64,000 bases of DNA from Sphingomonas quercus (GTDB taxonomy: Bacteria; Pseudomonadota; Alphaproteobacteria; Sphingomonadales; Sphingomonadaceae), in contig NZ_JAHKRT010000001.1 of NCBI RefSeq assembly GCF_018863195.1, forward strand, positions 583,719 to 647,718, in the 5' to 3' direction. Positions 1 through 8,470 of the stretch are shown here, piece after piece. A model generated the notes under the pieces. The model had not been told where the DNA came from. It made no database searches and saw only the letters and a program-made list of their open reading frames with translations. The position numbers were made by a program, and so were the translations under genes. How positions within the stretch are numbered: the first letter of the stretch is position 1; the number at the start of each line of letters is the position of its first letter.

Positions 1-113
1 CCGGCCATCGGCGCCCGTTAGCACGGACCGGCGCGGGAGGGTGAGAAAACTCTGTGCCCTTTCGCGCCAAAGCCCGAAGATGCTAGGGGGATTTGGGCAG
101 CGGGACGCGCGAC
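1..113. other. 5' flank of the first response-regulator gene
   Basis: The window opens inside a non-coding stretch leading to the ATG at 114. No gene is supported here. An open frame on the opposite strand is an antisense shadow of the response regulator. A promoter presumably lies in this stretch but I could not define -35/-10 boxes. Confidence 0.4.
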
Positions 114-800
114 ATGAACTTGAATCTCCTGATGGTCGAGGATGATGCCCCGCTGGCGGCGATGCTCTCGGACGAGCTGCAACGTTATGATCACCAGGTC
201 ACGGTCGTCGGCGACGGCGGCGACGCGTTGCTGGAGCTGGCCCGCCACCGTTATGACGCGGTGATCCTCGATCGCATGCTGCCGAAGATGGACGGCATCT
301 CCGTGCTGGAACGGCTGCGGCGCGAACAGGCGACGGTGCCGATCATCATGCTGAGCGCGCTGGCGCGCGCGCCGGAGAAGGTCGAGGGGCTGGAGGCCGG
401 CGCCGACGACTATATCGTCAAGCCGGTGACCGTGGAGGAGCTTAATGCCCGGCTCCACGCCGTGCTGCGCGGCCGCCGGTGGAACAATGCAGGCGCGCCC
501 TCCGACACGATCGAGGTCGCCGGGCTGGTGATCAGCCCCGCCCGCTTCCGCGTCTGGCGCGACGGCAAGCCGATCCTGTTGCCCAAGGTCGAGTTCAAGC
601 TGCTCGCCGAGCTTGCCCGCAATGCCGAGACGGTGCTGACGCGCGCGATGCTGCTCGAGCGCGTCTGGGGCTATGATTTCATTCCGACCACCAACATCGT
701 CGATGTCTATATCCGCCGGCTGCGCATCAAGCTGACCGAGGACGGCAGCGAGGATCCGGTCGTGACGGTGCGCGGGGTCGGCTACATGCTGTCGGCATGA
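114..800 (+). CDS. OmpR-family two-component response regulator
   Basis: A 228-residue cytoplasmic DNA-binding regulator. The N-terminal receiver domain shows the acidic pair E9-D10-D11, the phospho-acceptor D53 in VILDRMLP and the conserved K103 in DYIVKPV. The C-terminal winged helix (about 130-225) ends in the typical VRGVGYML signature. The frame is open to a TTG at 93, but the ATG at 114 starts exactly at the receiver domain. The gene overlaps the following histidine kinase by four bases (ATGA), so the two are translationally coupled and form a cognate pair. The linker and output domain resemble CusR/QseB-type regulators. The signal is not evident from sequence. The nearest candidate targets are the kinase itself and the TBDR at 2.2-4.6 kb. 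Confidence 0.93.
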   Translation: MNLNLLMVEDDAPLAAMLSDELQRYDHQVTVVGDGGDALLELARHRYDAVILDRMLPKMDGISVLERLRREQATVPIIMLSALARAPEKVEGLEAGADDYIVKPVTVEELNARLHAVLRGRRWNNAGAPSDTIEVAGLVISPARFRVWRDGKPILLPKVEFKLLAELARNAETVLTRAMLLERVWGYDFIPTTNIVDVYIRRLRIKLTEDGSEDPVVTVRGVGYMLSA

Positions 801-2161
801 GGCTGCCGGCGCCGCGTTCGCTGAAGGCGCTGACCCTCCTCTTCCTCTGCTTCTTCATGTTCGCGACGATCGCCACCGGCCTGACGGGCTATATCGCCAC
901 CCGCGCCAGCATCGCCCAGCTCGTCGACAAGCGCATCACCGGCGAGAGCGACGAGCTTGCCGGCCGCGACGGCGACGCGCCGATCCCGGTGATCGCCGCG
1001 CGCATCGCCAGCGAGGCGCGGGCGCGCGATTCCGCCGATCTCGGCATGGTCCTCACCGACGGCGCCGGCCGGGTGGTGGCCGGCAACATCACGCTGCGCC
1101 GCGCGCTGCCGCTCGGCTATTCGTCGGTCGCCGATGCCGACGGGATCATCGGCCTCACCCATGGCCGCGCGCTGGTCCGCACGGTGGGCGGCGGCGGCCA
1201 CCGCCTCACCGTCATCGGCGAGACGGAGCCGATCGACAATTACAACGCGGCGCGCGCCAGGCTTTACCTGCTCGGCTTCGGCTCGATAGTGCTGATCGTG
1301 ATGGGCGGGCTGATCGGCTTCATGGTCATCGTCAGCCGTCGCGCGGCCGATATCCGGCGCACCGTCGACGCCATCGTCGCCGGGGACATGGCCCGCCGCG
1401 TGCCGACCGACGGATCGGGCAGCGAGTTCGACCAGCAGGCGCTCGCCTTCAACCGCATGCTCGACCGCATCGCCGAGCTGATGGCCGGGCTGCGCAACGT
1501 CTCCAACGACATCGCCCATGACCTGCGCACGCCGCTGGCGCGCCTGCGCGGCCAGCTCGTCGCGCTGGCGCGAGCGGCGGAGGGAAAGGAGCCGGCGCTC
1601 AGCGATGCCGCCGGGCAGGCGGTGGCCCAGGCGGACGAGATTTTGGCGATGTTCGCCGCGATGCTCCGCATCGCCGAGGTGCAGGGCGGCGATCGGCGAG
1701 CCGGGTTTGGCCGCCTCGACCTCGCCGAGCTCGCCCGCGATGTCGGCGCGACGATGGCGGCGGTGGCGGCCGATGACGGCGACGTGCTCACCACTGCCGA
1801 CCGCCCGCCAATGTGGATCGAGGGCGACCGACAGCTGCTCAGCCAGGCGCTGATCAACCTCATCGAGAACGCGCTGCGCCATACGCCGCCCGGCGCGCAT
1901 ATCCATGTCGATGTCGCCGCCGCCGGCGAGGGACGAGTCGCGCTCAGCGTCACCGACAACGGTCCGGGCATTCCCGCCGATCAGCACGAACTGGCGCTGC
2001 GCCGGTTCGGCCGGCTGGCCAAGGATCGCGGCAGCAGCGGCCATGGCCTTGGCCTGCCGCTGGTCGCCGCGGTCACCCGGCTGCATGCCGGCACGCTTGT
2101 GCTGGAGGACGCGGCGCCCGGCCTGCGCGCGTTACTCGTCCTGCCGGTATGCGGCGCATGA
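797..2161 (+). CDS. Sensor histidine kinase, partner of the upstream response regulator
   Basis: A 454-residue inner-membrane sensor kinase. Membrane segments at about 11-33 and 157-180 bracket a periplasmic domain of about 120 residues. A HAMP linker follows (about 178-231), then the HisKA box with phospho-accepting H241 in DIAHDLRTPLARL, and a HATPase_c domain with the N box NLIENALRHT and the glycine-rich GHGLGLPLV. All catalytic motifs are present. The start codon overlaps the response-regulator stop, so this is a two-gene operon. The periplasmic domain has no motif I recognise, so the stimulus is unknown. The stop codon sits at the base of a strong hairpin that terminates the convergent receptor gene. 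Confidence 0.93.
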   Translation: MRLPAPRSLKALTLLFLCFFMFATIATGLTGYIATRASIAQLVDKRITGESDELAGRDGDAPIPVIAARIASEARARDSADLGMVLTDGAGRVVAGNITLRRALPLGYSSVADADGIIGLTHGRALVRTVGGGGHRLTVIGETEPIDNYNAARARLYLLGFGSIVLIVMGGLIGFMVIVSRRAADIRRTVDAIVAGDMARRVPTDGSGSEFDQQALAFNRMLDRIAELMAGLRNVSNDIAHDLRTPLARLRGQLVALARAAEGKEPALSDAAGQAVAQADEILAMFAAMLRIAEVQGGDRRAGFGRLDLAELARDVGATMAAVAADDGDVLTTADRPPMWIEGDRQLLSQALINLIENALRHTPPGAHIHVDVAAAGEGRVALSVTDNGPGIPADQHELALRRFGRLAKDRGSSGHGLGLPLVAAVTRLHAGTLVLEDAAPGLRALLVLPVCGA

Positions 2162-2192
2162 AAAAGGCCGGGGCGACAAAGCCGCCCCGGCC
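2161..2192 (-). terminator. Rho-independent terminator of the convergent TonB receptor
   Basis: A perfect 10-bp GC stem (GGCCGGGGCG at 2166-2175 with CGCCCCGGCC at 2183-2192) encloses a 7-nt loop. On the minus strand the stem is followed by five T (2161-2165 read in complement), which is the canonical intrinsic terminator for the receptor ending at 2213. On the plus strand the tail is only CCCTTTC, so it works less well for the kinase transcript. Confidence 0.8.
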
Positions 2193-2212
2193 CCTTTCGC
2201 GCTCCATAGCGA

Positions 2213-4606
2213 TCAGAAGTTGATGCCGAGCGTACCGCCGAACGTCCGCGGCGGATTGAAGTTGGCATAGTCGCCGAGCACCGCGGCGTTGGCGGCGGAG
2301 CGACGATAGATATGCTCCTCGTTGAACAGGTTGCGCGTCCAGATCGACAGCGTCGCCTGCGTGGTGCCGGCAAGCCGCAGGCCCGCCAGCGCCAGGCTGG
2401 CATTGGCGACGAAGCTCGGGTCCGTCTTCACGCTCTCCGCCTGGAAGCTGTACTGCGCGTCGGCATAGCTGCCGTCGATGTGGAAGCGGATCTTCGCATC
2501 GCTGCCGGTGAGCGGGATTTCATAGTCGATATAGCCGGTGGCCGCGTTCTTCGGCGTGAACACCGTATAGACCCGCGTCAGCACACCGAAGGTCGGGCCC
2601 GGGTTCGGGTTCGCCGTCGGCGGGACATGGGTATAGGTGTAGGCGTAGGACGCGCCGAGCGTCAGATTCTGCAGCGGCCGCGCGGTCAGCTCGACTTCGA
2701 CGCCGCGGATTTTCGAGGTGCCCGGCGCGTTGGCGGTATTCTCGGTGTGCAGGTTGAAGGTCGGGTTCGGGATGGTCGTGCCCGGCAGGAACTGGGTGGT
2801 ATCGACATTGTCGAAGTCGATCTGCGTGTTCGTGCGATCCATGATATAGCCCGCAACGTTCAGGCGGACCCGGTGCTCGAGAAGATCCATCTTGGCGCCG
2901 ATTTCATACGCCTTCACCGATTCCGGGCCGAAGGCCTGGAAGTTGGACGAACGATCATTGGCGCCGCCGGCGCGATAGCCGGTGGAATATTTGGCGTAGA
3001 GATTGATGTTGTCGCTCGCCTCGAAAGCGAGCGTGACCATCGGGTCGAACCTGTTCTTGCGATAGTCGAGCGTCCAGTCGGTGGCGACGCCCGACACCAG
3101 GTAGAGCGTGCCCCGACGCTTGTCCCGGGTGTAGCGGCCGCCCACGGTCAGGTGCAGCGTGTCGGCGAACAGCGGCGTGTAGGTCGCCTGGCCGAACACG
3201 GCATAGCTGTGCGCCTTGGCGTAGCTGCCGCGCTGCAGGAAGCGGGAATTATAATCCCAGCCCTGGTTGGACGAGCTGATCGGGCCGAACACCTGCGACG
3301 GCAGGATCGTATAGGCGGTGCCGTCGGCGTTCCACCGGTTGCTCGACGGGGTTGCAGCGGATTCCCGCGCCTGCTCGGTGAAGTAATAGAGGCCAACGAC
3401 ATAATCGAGCTGCGGCAGGCTGCCGACCGCCTGAAGTTCCTGGCTGAACTGGCTCTGGTGCAGATCGGACAGGCTGTAGCGGCTGAATGAGCCGTTGGGC
3501 GCGAACGGGACGCGCTCCGGGCCGCCGGAATTGTCCCACTGGTTGGTCGACACCTTGCGCCACGCGCTGATCGAGCGCAGCTCGACCCACGGCGCGGCTT
3601 CATATTTCAGCGTCGCCTGCTCGCCGCTGGTGCGATCGACGCTCCATTGCTGCGGCACGCCGACATCGGCCACGTCCTGCCGTTCCGGGTGCACGCCGAC
3701 CAGCGGCGGCAACGGGGCGATCATGCCCTTCGGCACGGCGTTGTTGTTCGCAAGCATCTGGGCGACCGTGGCCACCGGCAGATTGTTCGGATTGTAGTTG
3801 ACCAGCTGGCTGAAGAAGGGCGTGTTCTCGTCCTTGGCCTTGTCGAAAGAGAAATCGGCGGTGAAGCCGTCGAACGGCTGCCAGCGCGCCGAGACGCGGC
3901 CGCCGACCCGGTTATAGGCGTTCCAGCCGATCTGGCCGGCCAGCGGGTTCTTCGTCGTCGGATCCTGATGCTGGAGCACCCCGTCGACCTTGAAGGAGAA
4001 GCCGGCGATGGTCGGGAAGTTGGCATGCAGCTGTCCGTCATAGCTGCCATAATTGCCGAACCCGGCGCTGGCGCTGCCGCCCCATTCGCCGGTCGGCGCC
4101 TTGGTGACGATGCTGACGGCGCCGCCCTCGGTGTTGCGGCCGAACAGCGTGCCCTGCGGGCCTTTCAGCACCTCGATCCGCTCGACGTCATAGAGCGCGG
4201 CGTTGAGGCCCTGGGTGCGGCCCAGATAGACGCCGTCGATATAGACGCCGACGCCCGGCTCGCGCGCGGTCTGGTTCTGGTCGAACGGCACGATGCCGCG
4301 AATGCCGACGGTCAGCGCCGACTGGCGCGCCTCGAACGTCGCCACGCGCAGCGACGGGATGGAACCGTCCGACAGATTGAGCAGGCTCTGCACATGGCGA
4401 TCGGCGAGCGCCTCGCTGCCGAGCACCGAGATGGAGATTGGCGTCTTCTGCAGGTTGGTCTCGCGCTTGGTCGCGGTGACGACGATATCGGCGAGATTCT
4501 GGCCGTCGTCTGCGACAGGCGCCTCGGCCAGCAGCGGCGACGCCACTGCGCTCAGGGCGATGCCGCCCAGCAGAAGCTGGAGCGTGCGGCGAACTCGGTA
4601 TTGCAT
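2213..4606 (-). CDS. TonB-dependent outer-membrane receptor
   Basis: A 797-residue outer-membrane active transporter that takes up a ligand using energy from TonB-ExbB-ExbD. The signal peptide is residues 1-27, ending in ASPLLAEA. A TonB box with the sphingomonad form DIVVTATKR lies at 40-48. The plug domain follows, with GVGVYIDGVYLGRTQG and the conserved VERIEVLKGPQGTLFGRN, and the beta barrel ends in a terminal phenylalanine (GTLGINF). It belongs to the broad group of sphingomonad receptors annotated as siderophore- or xenobiotic-type, but nothing here fixes the ligand. It is a single gene ended by the strong hairpin at 2161-2192. The two-component system next door is convergent, so co-regulation is possible but not shown. 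Confidence 0.92.
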   Translation of the reverse strand: MQYRVRRTLQLLLGGIALSAVASPLLAEAPVADDGQNLADIVVTATKRETNLQKTPISISVLGSEALADRHVQSLLNLSDGSIPSLRVATFEARQSALTVGIRGIVPFDQNQTAREPGVGVYIDGVYLGRTQGLNAALYDVERIEVLKGPQGTLFGRNTEGGAVSIVTKAPTGEWGGSASAGFGNYGSYDGQLHANFPTIAGFSFKVDGVLQHQDPTTKNPLAGQIGWNAYNRVGGRVSARWQPFDGFTADFSFDKAKDENTPFFSQLVNYNPNNLPVATVAQMLANNNAVPKGMIAPLPPLVGVHPERQDVADVGVPQQWSVDRTSGEQATLKYEAAPWVELRSISAWRKVSTNQWDNSGGPERVPFAPNGSFSRYSLSDLHQSQFSQELQAVGSLPQLDYVVGLYYFTEQARESAATPSSNRWNADGTAYTILPSQVFGPISSSNQGWDYNSRFLQRGSYAKAHSYAVFGQATYTPLFADTLHLTVGGRYTRDKRRGTLYLVSGVATDWTLDYRKNRFDPMVTLAFEASDNINLYAKYSTGYRAGGANDRSSNFQAFGPESVKAYEIGAKMDLLEHRVRLNVAGYIMDRTNTQIDFDNVDTTQFLPGTTIPNPTFNLHTENTANAPGTSKIRGVEVELTARPLQNLTLGASYAYTYTHVPPTANPNPGPTFGVLTRVYTVFTPKNAATGYIDYEIPLTGSDAKIRFHIDGSYADAQYSFQAESVKTDPSFVANASLALAGLRLAGTTQATLSIWTRNLFNEEHIYRRSAANAAVLGDYANFNPPRTFGGTLGINF

Positions 4607-4678
4607 CTGAGGATTCCCCTTTTGGCGGTCCGTATTTTGGGACGCCTGTAGGGACGGTCGGGGAAAGAAATGTTACAT

Positions 4679-4705
4679 AGATCGTCACATATGAGTATGC
4701 GATCT
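4679..4705. promoter_or_regulatory. Short inverted repeat upstream of the TonB receptor
   Basis: AGATCG (4679-4684) and CGATCT (4700-4705) form a perfect 6-bp inverted repeat with a 15-nt spacer. It lies about 75-100 nt upstream of the receptor start in an AT-richer promoter region. It could be an operator for an unknown regulator or chance. No clear Fur box was found in this gap. Confidence 0.3.
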
Positions 4706-4786
4706 TTCATTTTCCTTTCATGTTGTAGTGTCGAGGTGGGGAGAGGGAAATAGCCGCATCCCCGCTGACAACAGATAGCTTTCGCA

Positions 4787-6574
4787 TTAGGTTCTGCGCG
4801 CTCGATCTTTCCAGAAATACACCTGCCTTTCGGCCTCTAGTCTTGTCACCGTCGCCCGCACCTGGAGAAGATCCTTGCGGGTCACCAGACCGACCAGCCT
4901 GCCGTGCATCGGATCGGTGACGGGAATGCGCCCCTGGCCGGTGTCGAGCATCAGATCGAGCGCGCGCGACACCACCTCGTCGGGATGGATCACGGCGAGC
5001 GAGGCGTCTGAGACCCGATCGGCCACCGTCTCGTCCCCGGATATGCCCTCGACCTTCCACTGAAGGGCATCGGCACGCGAGACCAGCCCGACCGGTCGCC
5101 CGGCCGCATCGATCACCGGATAGATGCGGTGGCGGCCGCCCTCCAGCACCGCCACCGCCTCCGGGATCGGCAGATCGTGCGGCAGCGTCTCGACCGACGC
5201 CACCATCACATCGCGGACGCGGGCCAGTTCATAGGGGTCGACACCATATTCGCGGGTAATGTGCTGGCCGCGGCGCGCGATTTTCTCGGTGAGCATCGAA
5301 CGGCGAAGCAGCAACACCGTCACCGCATAGGCTGCGGCGGTGGCGGCGAGCAGTGCCGGCAGGCGATGCATGTCGCCGGTCAGCTCGACCGCGAAGATCG
5401 CGCCGGTCAACGGGGCGCGCATCGTGCCGCCGAGCATCGCCGCCATGCCGAGCAGAGCCCAGACGCCCGGCGGCCCCGGCAGCATCAGGCCCATCAGCCA
5501 CCCCGCCGCGCCGCCGAGGATGAGCAGCGGCGCCAGCACGCCGCCCGAAGTGCCCGAGGACAGGGCGACCAGCCAGATCGCCGCCTTGACGAGCAGGATC
5601 ACCGCCACCGCCCCGGCCAGCAGGTGGCCGCCCAGCAGATCGCCGATCACGTCATAGCCGACGCCGAGCGCGCGCGGCTCTGCCAGCCCGCCGAGGCCGA
5701 CAGCGACCCCGCCCAGCGCCGGCCACCACATCCAGTGGACCGGCAGCCGCTCGAACAGATCCTCCAGCCCATAGAGCAGCTTGGTGAGGAGCGTGGACAG
5801 CAGCCCGGCCATGATGCCGATCATCGCCCCGCCCACGAGGCTCCATGGCGCCGTCGGCCCCGCATCGGCGAACGGGAAGAGCGGGCCGGCGTCGAACAGC
5901 AGCGGGCGCCAGCCGTACGCCACGATCGCCGCCGTCACCACCGGCACGAAGCTGCGCGGCCGCCATTCGAACAGCAGCAGCTCGACGGCGAGCAGCACGG
6001 CGGCGACGGGGGTGCCGAAAATGCCGGTCATGCCGGCCGCCGCGCCGGCGACCAGCAGGGTCTTGCGCTCCGCAGCGGTCAGGTGGAAGAATTGCGCGAA
6101 CAGTGAGCCGATGGCGCCCCCGGTCATAATGATCGGCCCTTCCGCACCGAACGGCCCGCCGGTGCCGATCGAGATCGCCGAGGAGATCGGCTTGAGCAGG
6201 GCGACCTTGGCGGACATGCGGCTGCCGCCGATCAGGATCGCCTCGATCGCCTCCGGGATGCCGTGCCCGCGAATCTTCTCCGAGCCGAAGCGCGCCATCA
6301 GCCCGATCGCCAGCCCGCCGAGCACCGGGGCCGCCACCGTCCACGGCCCGGGTGTGATCGTCGCCATCGAGCGCGAGACGGTGTCGAACGCGCCGAACCA
6401 GACGAGGTTGGTGACGAGCAGGATCAGCCGGACCAGCACGAATGCCGCCAGCGCCCCGCCTGTTCCGACGACCATCGCCATGCCGGCGAGCAGCACCAGC
6501 CGCGGGTCGGCCCGGAAATCCGCCAACCGCGCGCCGGAGGACGGGCGGATGCCAATAATATCCTCGTCACGCAT
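4787..6574 (-). CDS. ClC-family chloride/proton antiporter with C-terminal CBS pair
   Basis: A 595-residue inner-membrane ClC protein. The family motifs are present in order: GHGIP (about 103-107), GAEGP (143-147) with gating glutamate E145, FEWRP (202-206) with internal proton glutamate E203, and GTSGGVLAP near 365. Retention of both glutamates predicts a Cl-/H+ antiporter rather than a passive channel. Residues from about 450 to 575 form two CBS domains, which usually bind adenine nucleotides and gate transport. The ATG at 6574 has a purine-rich upstream region. The gene is monocistronic, and a palindrome (6603-6623) lies just upstream, suggesting a dedicated regulator. Proposed roles for such proteins are acid or halide resistance; the sequence does not tell which applies here. 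Confidence 0.92.
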   Translation of the reverse strand: MRDEDIIGIRPSSGARLADFRADPRLVLLAGMAMVVGTGGALAAFVLVRLILLVTNLVWFGAFDTVSRSMATITPGPWTVAAPVLGGLAIGLMARFGSEKIRGHGIPEAIEAILIGGSRMSAKVALLKPISSAISIGTGGPFGAEGPIIMTGGAIGSLFAQFFHLTAAERKTLLVAGAAAGMTGIFGTPVAAVLLAVELLLFEWRPRSFVPVVTAAIVAYGWRPLLFDAGPLFPFADAGPTAPWSLVGGAMIGIMAGLLSTLLTKLLYGLEDLFERLPVHWMWWPALGGVAVGLGGLAEPRALGVGYDVIGDLLGGHLLAGAVAVILLVKAAIWLVALSSGTSGGVLAPLLILGGAAGWLMGLMLPGPPGVWALLGMAAMLGGTMRAPLTGAIFAVELTGDMHRLPALLAATAAAYAVTVLLLRRSMLTEKIARRGQHITREYGVDPYELARVRDVMVASVETLPHDLPIPEAVAVLEGGRHRIYPVIDAAGRPVGLVSRADALQWKVEGISGDETVADRVSDASLAVIHPDEVVSRALDLMLDTGQGRIPVTDPMHGRLVGLVTRKDLLQVRATVTRLEAERQVYFWKDRARRT

Positions 6575-6602
6575 GACGGCCGGCTTCTCCTGACAAGGTT
6601 AA

Positions 6603-6623
6603 ATATATCGTAGTCCGATATAT
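6603..6623. promoter_or_regulatory. Perfect palindromic operator candidate upstream of the ClC gene
   Basis: ATATATCG (6603-6610) and CGATATAT (6616-6623) form a perfect 8-bp inverted repeat around the 5-nt spacer TAGTC. It is AT-rich in a GC-rich genome and lies 29 nt upstream of the ClC start codon, where a promoter would overlap it. This architecture is typical of a dimeric winged-helix repressor site (PadR-like sites look similar), but no such regulator is encoded nearby. Confidence 0.55.
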
Positions 6624-6732
6624 TGGATCGGCCGGTGGTGGAAGGGTGGATATGGGCGTCACCCCTCGTCCGGGTGAACCCGAAGCGGGATGGGAAATGC
6701 AGCGGGCAATCGGGTAGCGGCCGACGCGCAAC

Positions 6733-6820
6733 CGTCATGCTGAACTTGATTCATCATCCACCCGGCCACAGGCACCGGAATTCGCGACGGGGTAGACCCT
6801 GAATCAAGTTCAGGGTGACG
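6733..6820. repeat. REP-like inverted pair (REPIN-type doublet)
   Basis: Two copies of a ~29-nt element lie in opposite orientation: 6733-6761, beginning CGTCATGCTGAACTTGATTC, and 6792-6820, whose complement begins CGTCACCCTGAACTTGATTC. Over the first 21 positions the arms match except for two, and they are separated by about 30 nt. The single-stranded pair would fold into a long hairpin. It sits beyond the 3' end of the czc operon, where REP elements are often found and can stabilise or terminate mRNA. I recognise the core (CTGAACTTGATTCAGG) as a repeat common in sphingomonad genomes. No second copy was noticed in this window. Confidence 0.75.
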
Positions 6821-6947
6821 GCCTCGCAGCGCGGACGGGTGCCGTCGACCCGCAGCCGCCACGCGGGACTGGTACCGCATCAACCGGTCACCAGCGCCCG
6901 CGCTGGCTATACGGGCGCCGGATCGTGCCGGGGCGCGCAGGCGTCCC

Positions 6948-8165
6948 TCAGTGGATCCACAAACTGTGCGCGTCGATCCGCAGCTTCAGGATGGCGAGGT
7001 CGGCGTTGACGCGAGCTTCGATTTCCAGCCGACGCGCGTCATTGGCCTGCCGTTCGGCATAGAGACGATCGGCGAGGTCGATCTCGCCGAGATCCTGGCC
7101 GCGGGCGCTGAGCCGCGCGCTTGCCTCGGCGCGGGCAACCGCTTCGCGGCTCGCCGCCCAGGCGGACAGCCGGGCGCGGGTCTCCGCGAGGTCGGCCGCG
7201 GCCTCGGCCTCCACCTTGCGGCGGGTGAGGCTGCTCTGCGCGGTCGCGGCACTGGCCTGGGCGGAGGCCTGATCGGCAAGCGCGCGGCGGTGCCCGCCAC
7301 CGAACGGGATCGAAGCGTAGAGGCCGGCGCCCTGCTCCTCGCCGCCGCGCTCGCTGAACACGCGCACGCCGACGCTCGGATCGGCGATGCGGTCCAGCCG
7401 GGCGCGGCTGGCCAACACTGCCTTCTGGTCGGCGGTGCGAGCCGCGGCGGTGATGTCGTGGCTGCGCTCGACGGCCCAGTCGCGGAGCTGGTCGAGCCCC
7501 TCGGCCGGCTCCGCGGGGGTGGCCGGGCGTGGCGGCTCGGCGGGCAAGGCCAGTTCGGCAAAGGTGCCGGCGAGCAGCGCGCGGGCGCGCTCGCGCTCGG
7601 CCAGGGCATCCGCAACCTGCACCCGCGCCGCCGCCACCGCCGACAGCGCCTGTTCGAGATCGAGCGGGGCGGCATCGCGCAACGCCACGCGCCGCCGCAC
7701 CGCCGCCGCCGCCGCGTCCTGATTGGCGACCAGCGCCTCGGCGTTGCGATGCTGTTCGCCCGCCCGCACCCAGTCATACCAGAGCTGCGCGAGCGTCAGC
7801 GCCGCCTGATGCCGGGCGTCCTCGGCGAGATTCTGGGCGATCTCGACCCCCAGCGCGCCGGCCTGCCGATCGAGCCGCGCCTTGCCGGGCAGGCGGAAGG
7901 CACGGCTGAGCGTGCCGTCATACTCGGCGAAGCGGCGGTCATTCTCGACCGAGCGGCGCGACACCGTGCCGGTCAGCGTCACCTCATGCGCGCCAGTAGC
8001 GAGGGCACGGCCCTCGGCGCGAGCAGCGGCGACATCCGCGTCGGCGGCGAGCGTGCCGGGGTAAAGCTCCAGCACCTGCTCGACCAGCGGCTCCGGCGGC
8101 AGGTCGCTCTGGGCGAGGACGGGCGCGGCCGTGGCCAGCAGCGCAGCAAGGGCGAGCCGCCTCAC
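6948..8165 (-). CDS. czcC: Outer-membrane efflux protein of the czc heavy-metal RND system
   Basis: A 405-residue TolC/CzcC-family outer-membrane factor that forms the exit duct for the CzcBA pump. The signal peptide is RRLALAALLATAAPVLAQ. The two long alpha-helical repeats (about 40-200 and 230-400) are rich in Ala, Arg and Glu, with the typical LARAEA/LDRQAG heptad pattern. The start is taken as GTG at 8165: it overlaps the stop of the upstream DUF3240 gene in a GTGA tetranucleotide and places the signal peptide at the N-terminus. The frame stays open to 8507, but that part is antisense-like and overlaps DUF3240. It is the last gene of the operon, followed by the REP doublet. Confidence 0.88.
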   Translation of the reverse strand: MRRLALAALLATAAPVLAQSDLPPEPLVEQVLELYPGTLAADADVAAARAEGRALATGAHEVTLTGTVSRRSVENDRRFAEYDGTLSRAFRLPGKARLDRQAGALGVEIAQNLAEDARHQAALTLAQLWYDWVRAGEQHRNAEALVANQDAAAAAVRRRVALRDAAPLDLEQALSAVAAARVQVADALAERERARALLAGTFAELALPAEPPRPATPAEPAEGLDQLRDWAVERSHDITAAARTADQKAVLASRARLDRIADPSVGVRVFSERGGEEQGAGLYASIPFGGGHRRALADQASAQASAATAQSSLTRRKVEAEAAADLAETRARLSAWAASREAVARAEASARLSARGQDLGEIDLADRLYAERQANDARRLEIEARVNADLAILKLRIDAHSLWIH

Positions 8166-8470
8166 GCCACGCGCCCCGAGGCCAGCACCGGCGTCACCCG
8201 CCAGCGCATTGGCAAGCGCCGCCGCGACGCGCCCGCCGCCTCGACCAGCGCCGTTACCGCGTCCGCCGGCACGACCAGCTCGATCGCCAGCCGGTCGAGC
8301 GCGCCGGTCACCCGCTCGGCAGTGCCGGCATCGGAGAAATCGAGGCCGTGCACCGCCTCGGCGCGCAGGTGGATCGGGCAGCGCACCCGCGCGCGCAGCG
8401 CCTCGACGATCGCATCCCGATCGCCGCTCGCGCAGGCGATGCTGAGCAGCACAGTCCCCTCCCCGCTCAT
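8162..8470 (-). CDS. DUF3240 family protein in the metal-efflux operon
   Basis: A 102-residue protein with a GlnB-like ferredoxin-fold appearance. The DUF3240 family is typically found beside czcA/cusA genes in proteobacteria and has been suggested to act as a cytoplasmic metal or signal sensor for the pump. It overlaps czcA upstream (ATGA) and czcC downstream (GTGA), so it is translated in tight stoichiometry with them. It has no signal peptide or membrane segment. C13, C28 and H42 are potential metal ligands, but that is inference. Confidence 0.75.
   Translation of the reverse strand: MSGEGTVLLSIACASGDRDAIVEALRARVRCPIHLRAEAVHGLDFSDAGTAERVTGALDRLAIELVVPADAVTALVEAAGASRRRLPMRWRVTPVLASGRVA

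Larger units (their letters stand above)
6575..6947. other. 373-nt intergenic region between the ClC gene and the czc operon
   Basis: No gene is supported. It holds the 8-bp palindrome next to the ClC start and the REP-like inverted pair in its middle. A 74-residue open frame here contains PELDSGS and VQHDG, peptides that are mistranslations of the repeat. The remaining sequence downstream of czcC (about 6821-6947) shows nothing I can name. Confidence 0.6.

Noticed and set aside
782..2086. Long minus-strand frame opposite the first histidine kinase
   Set aside because: Composition-driven antisense frame; the kinase on the plus strand has all catalytic motifs.
4607..4786. Fur box upstream of the first TonB receptor
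   Set aside because: No stretch approaching the GATAATGATAATCATTATC consensus was found.
6659..6883. A 74-codon frame with ELDSGS and VQHDG
   Set aside because: These are translations of the REP-like repeat, not a protein.
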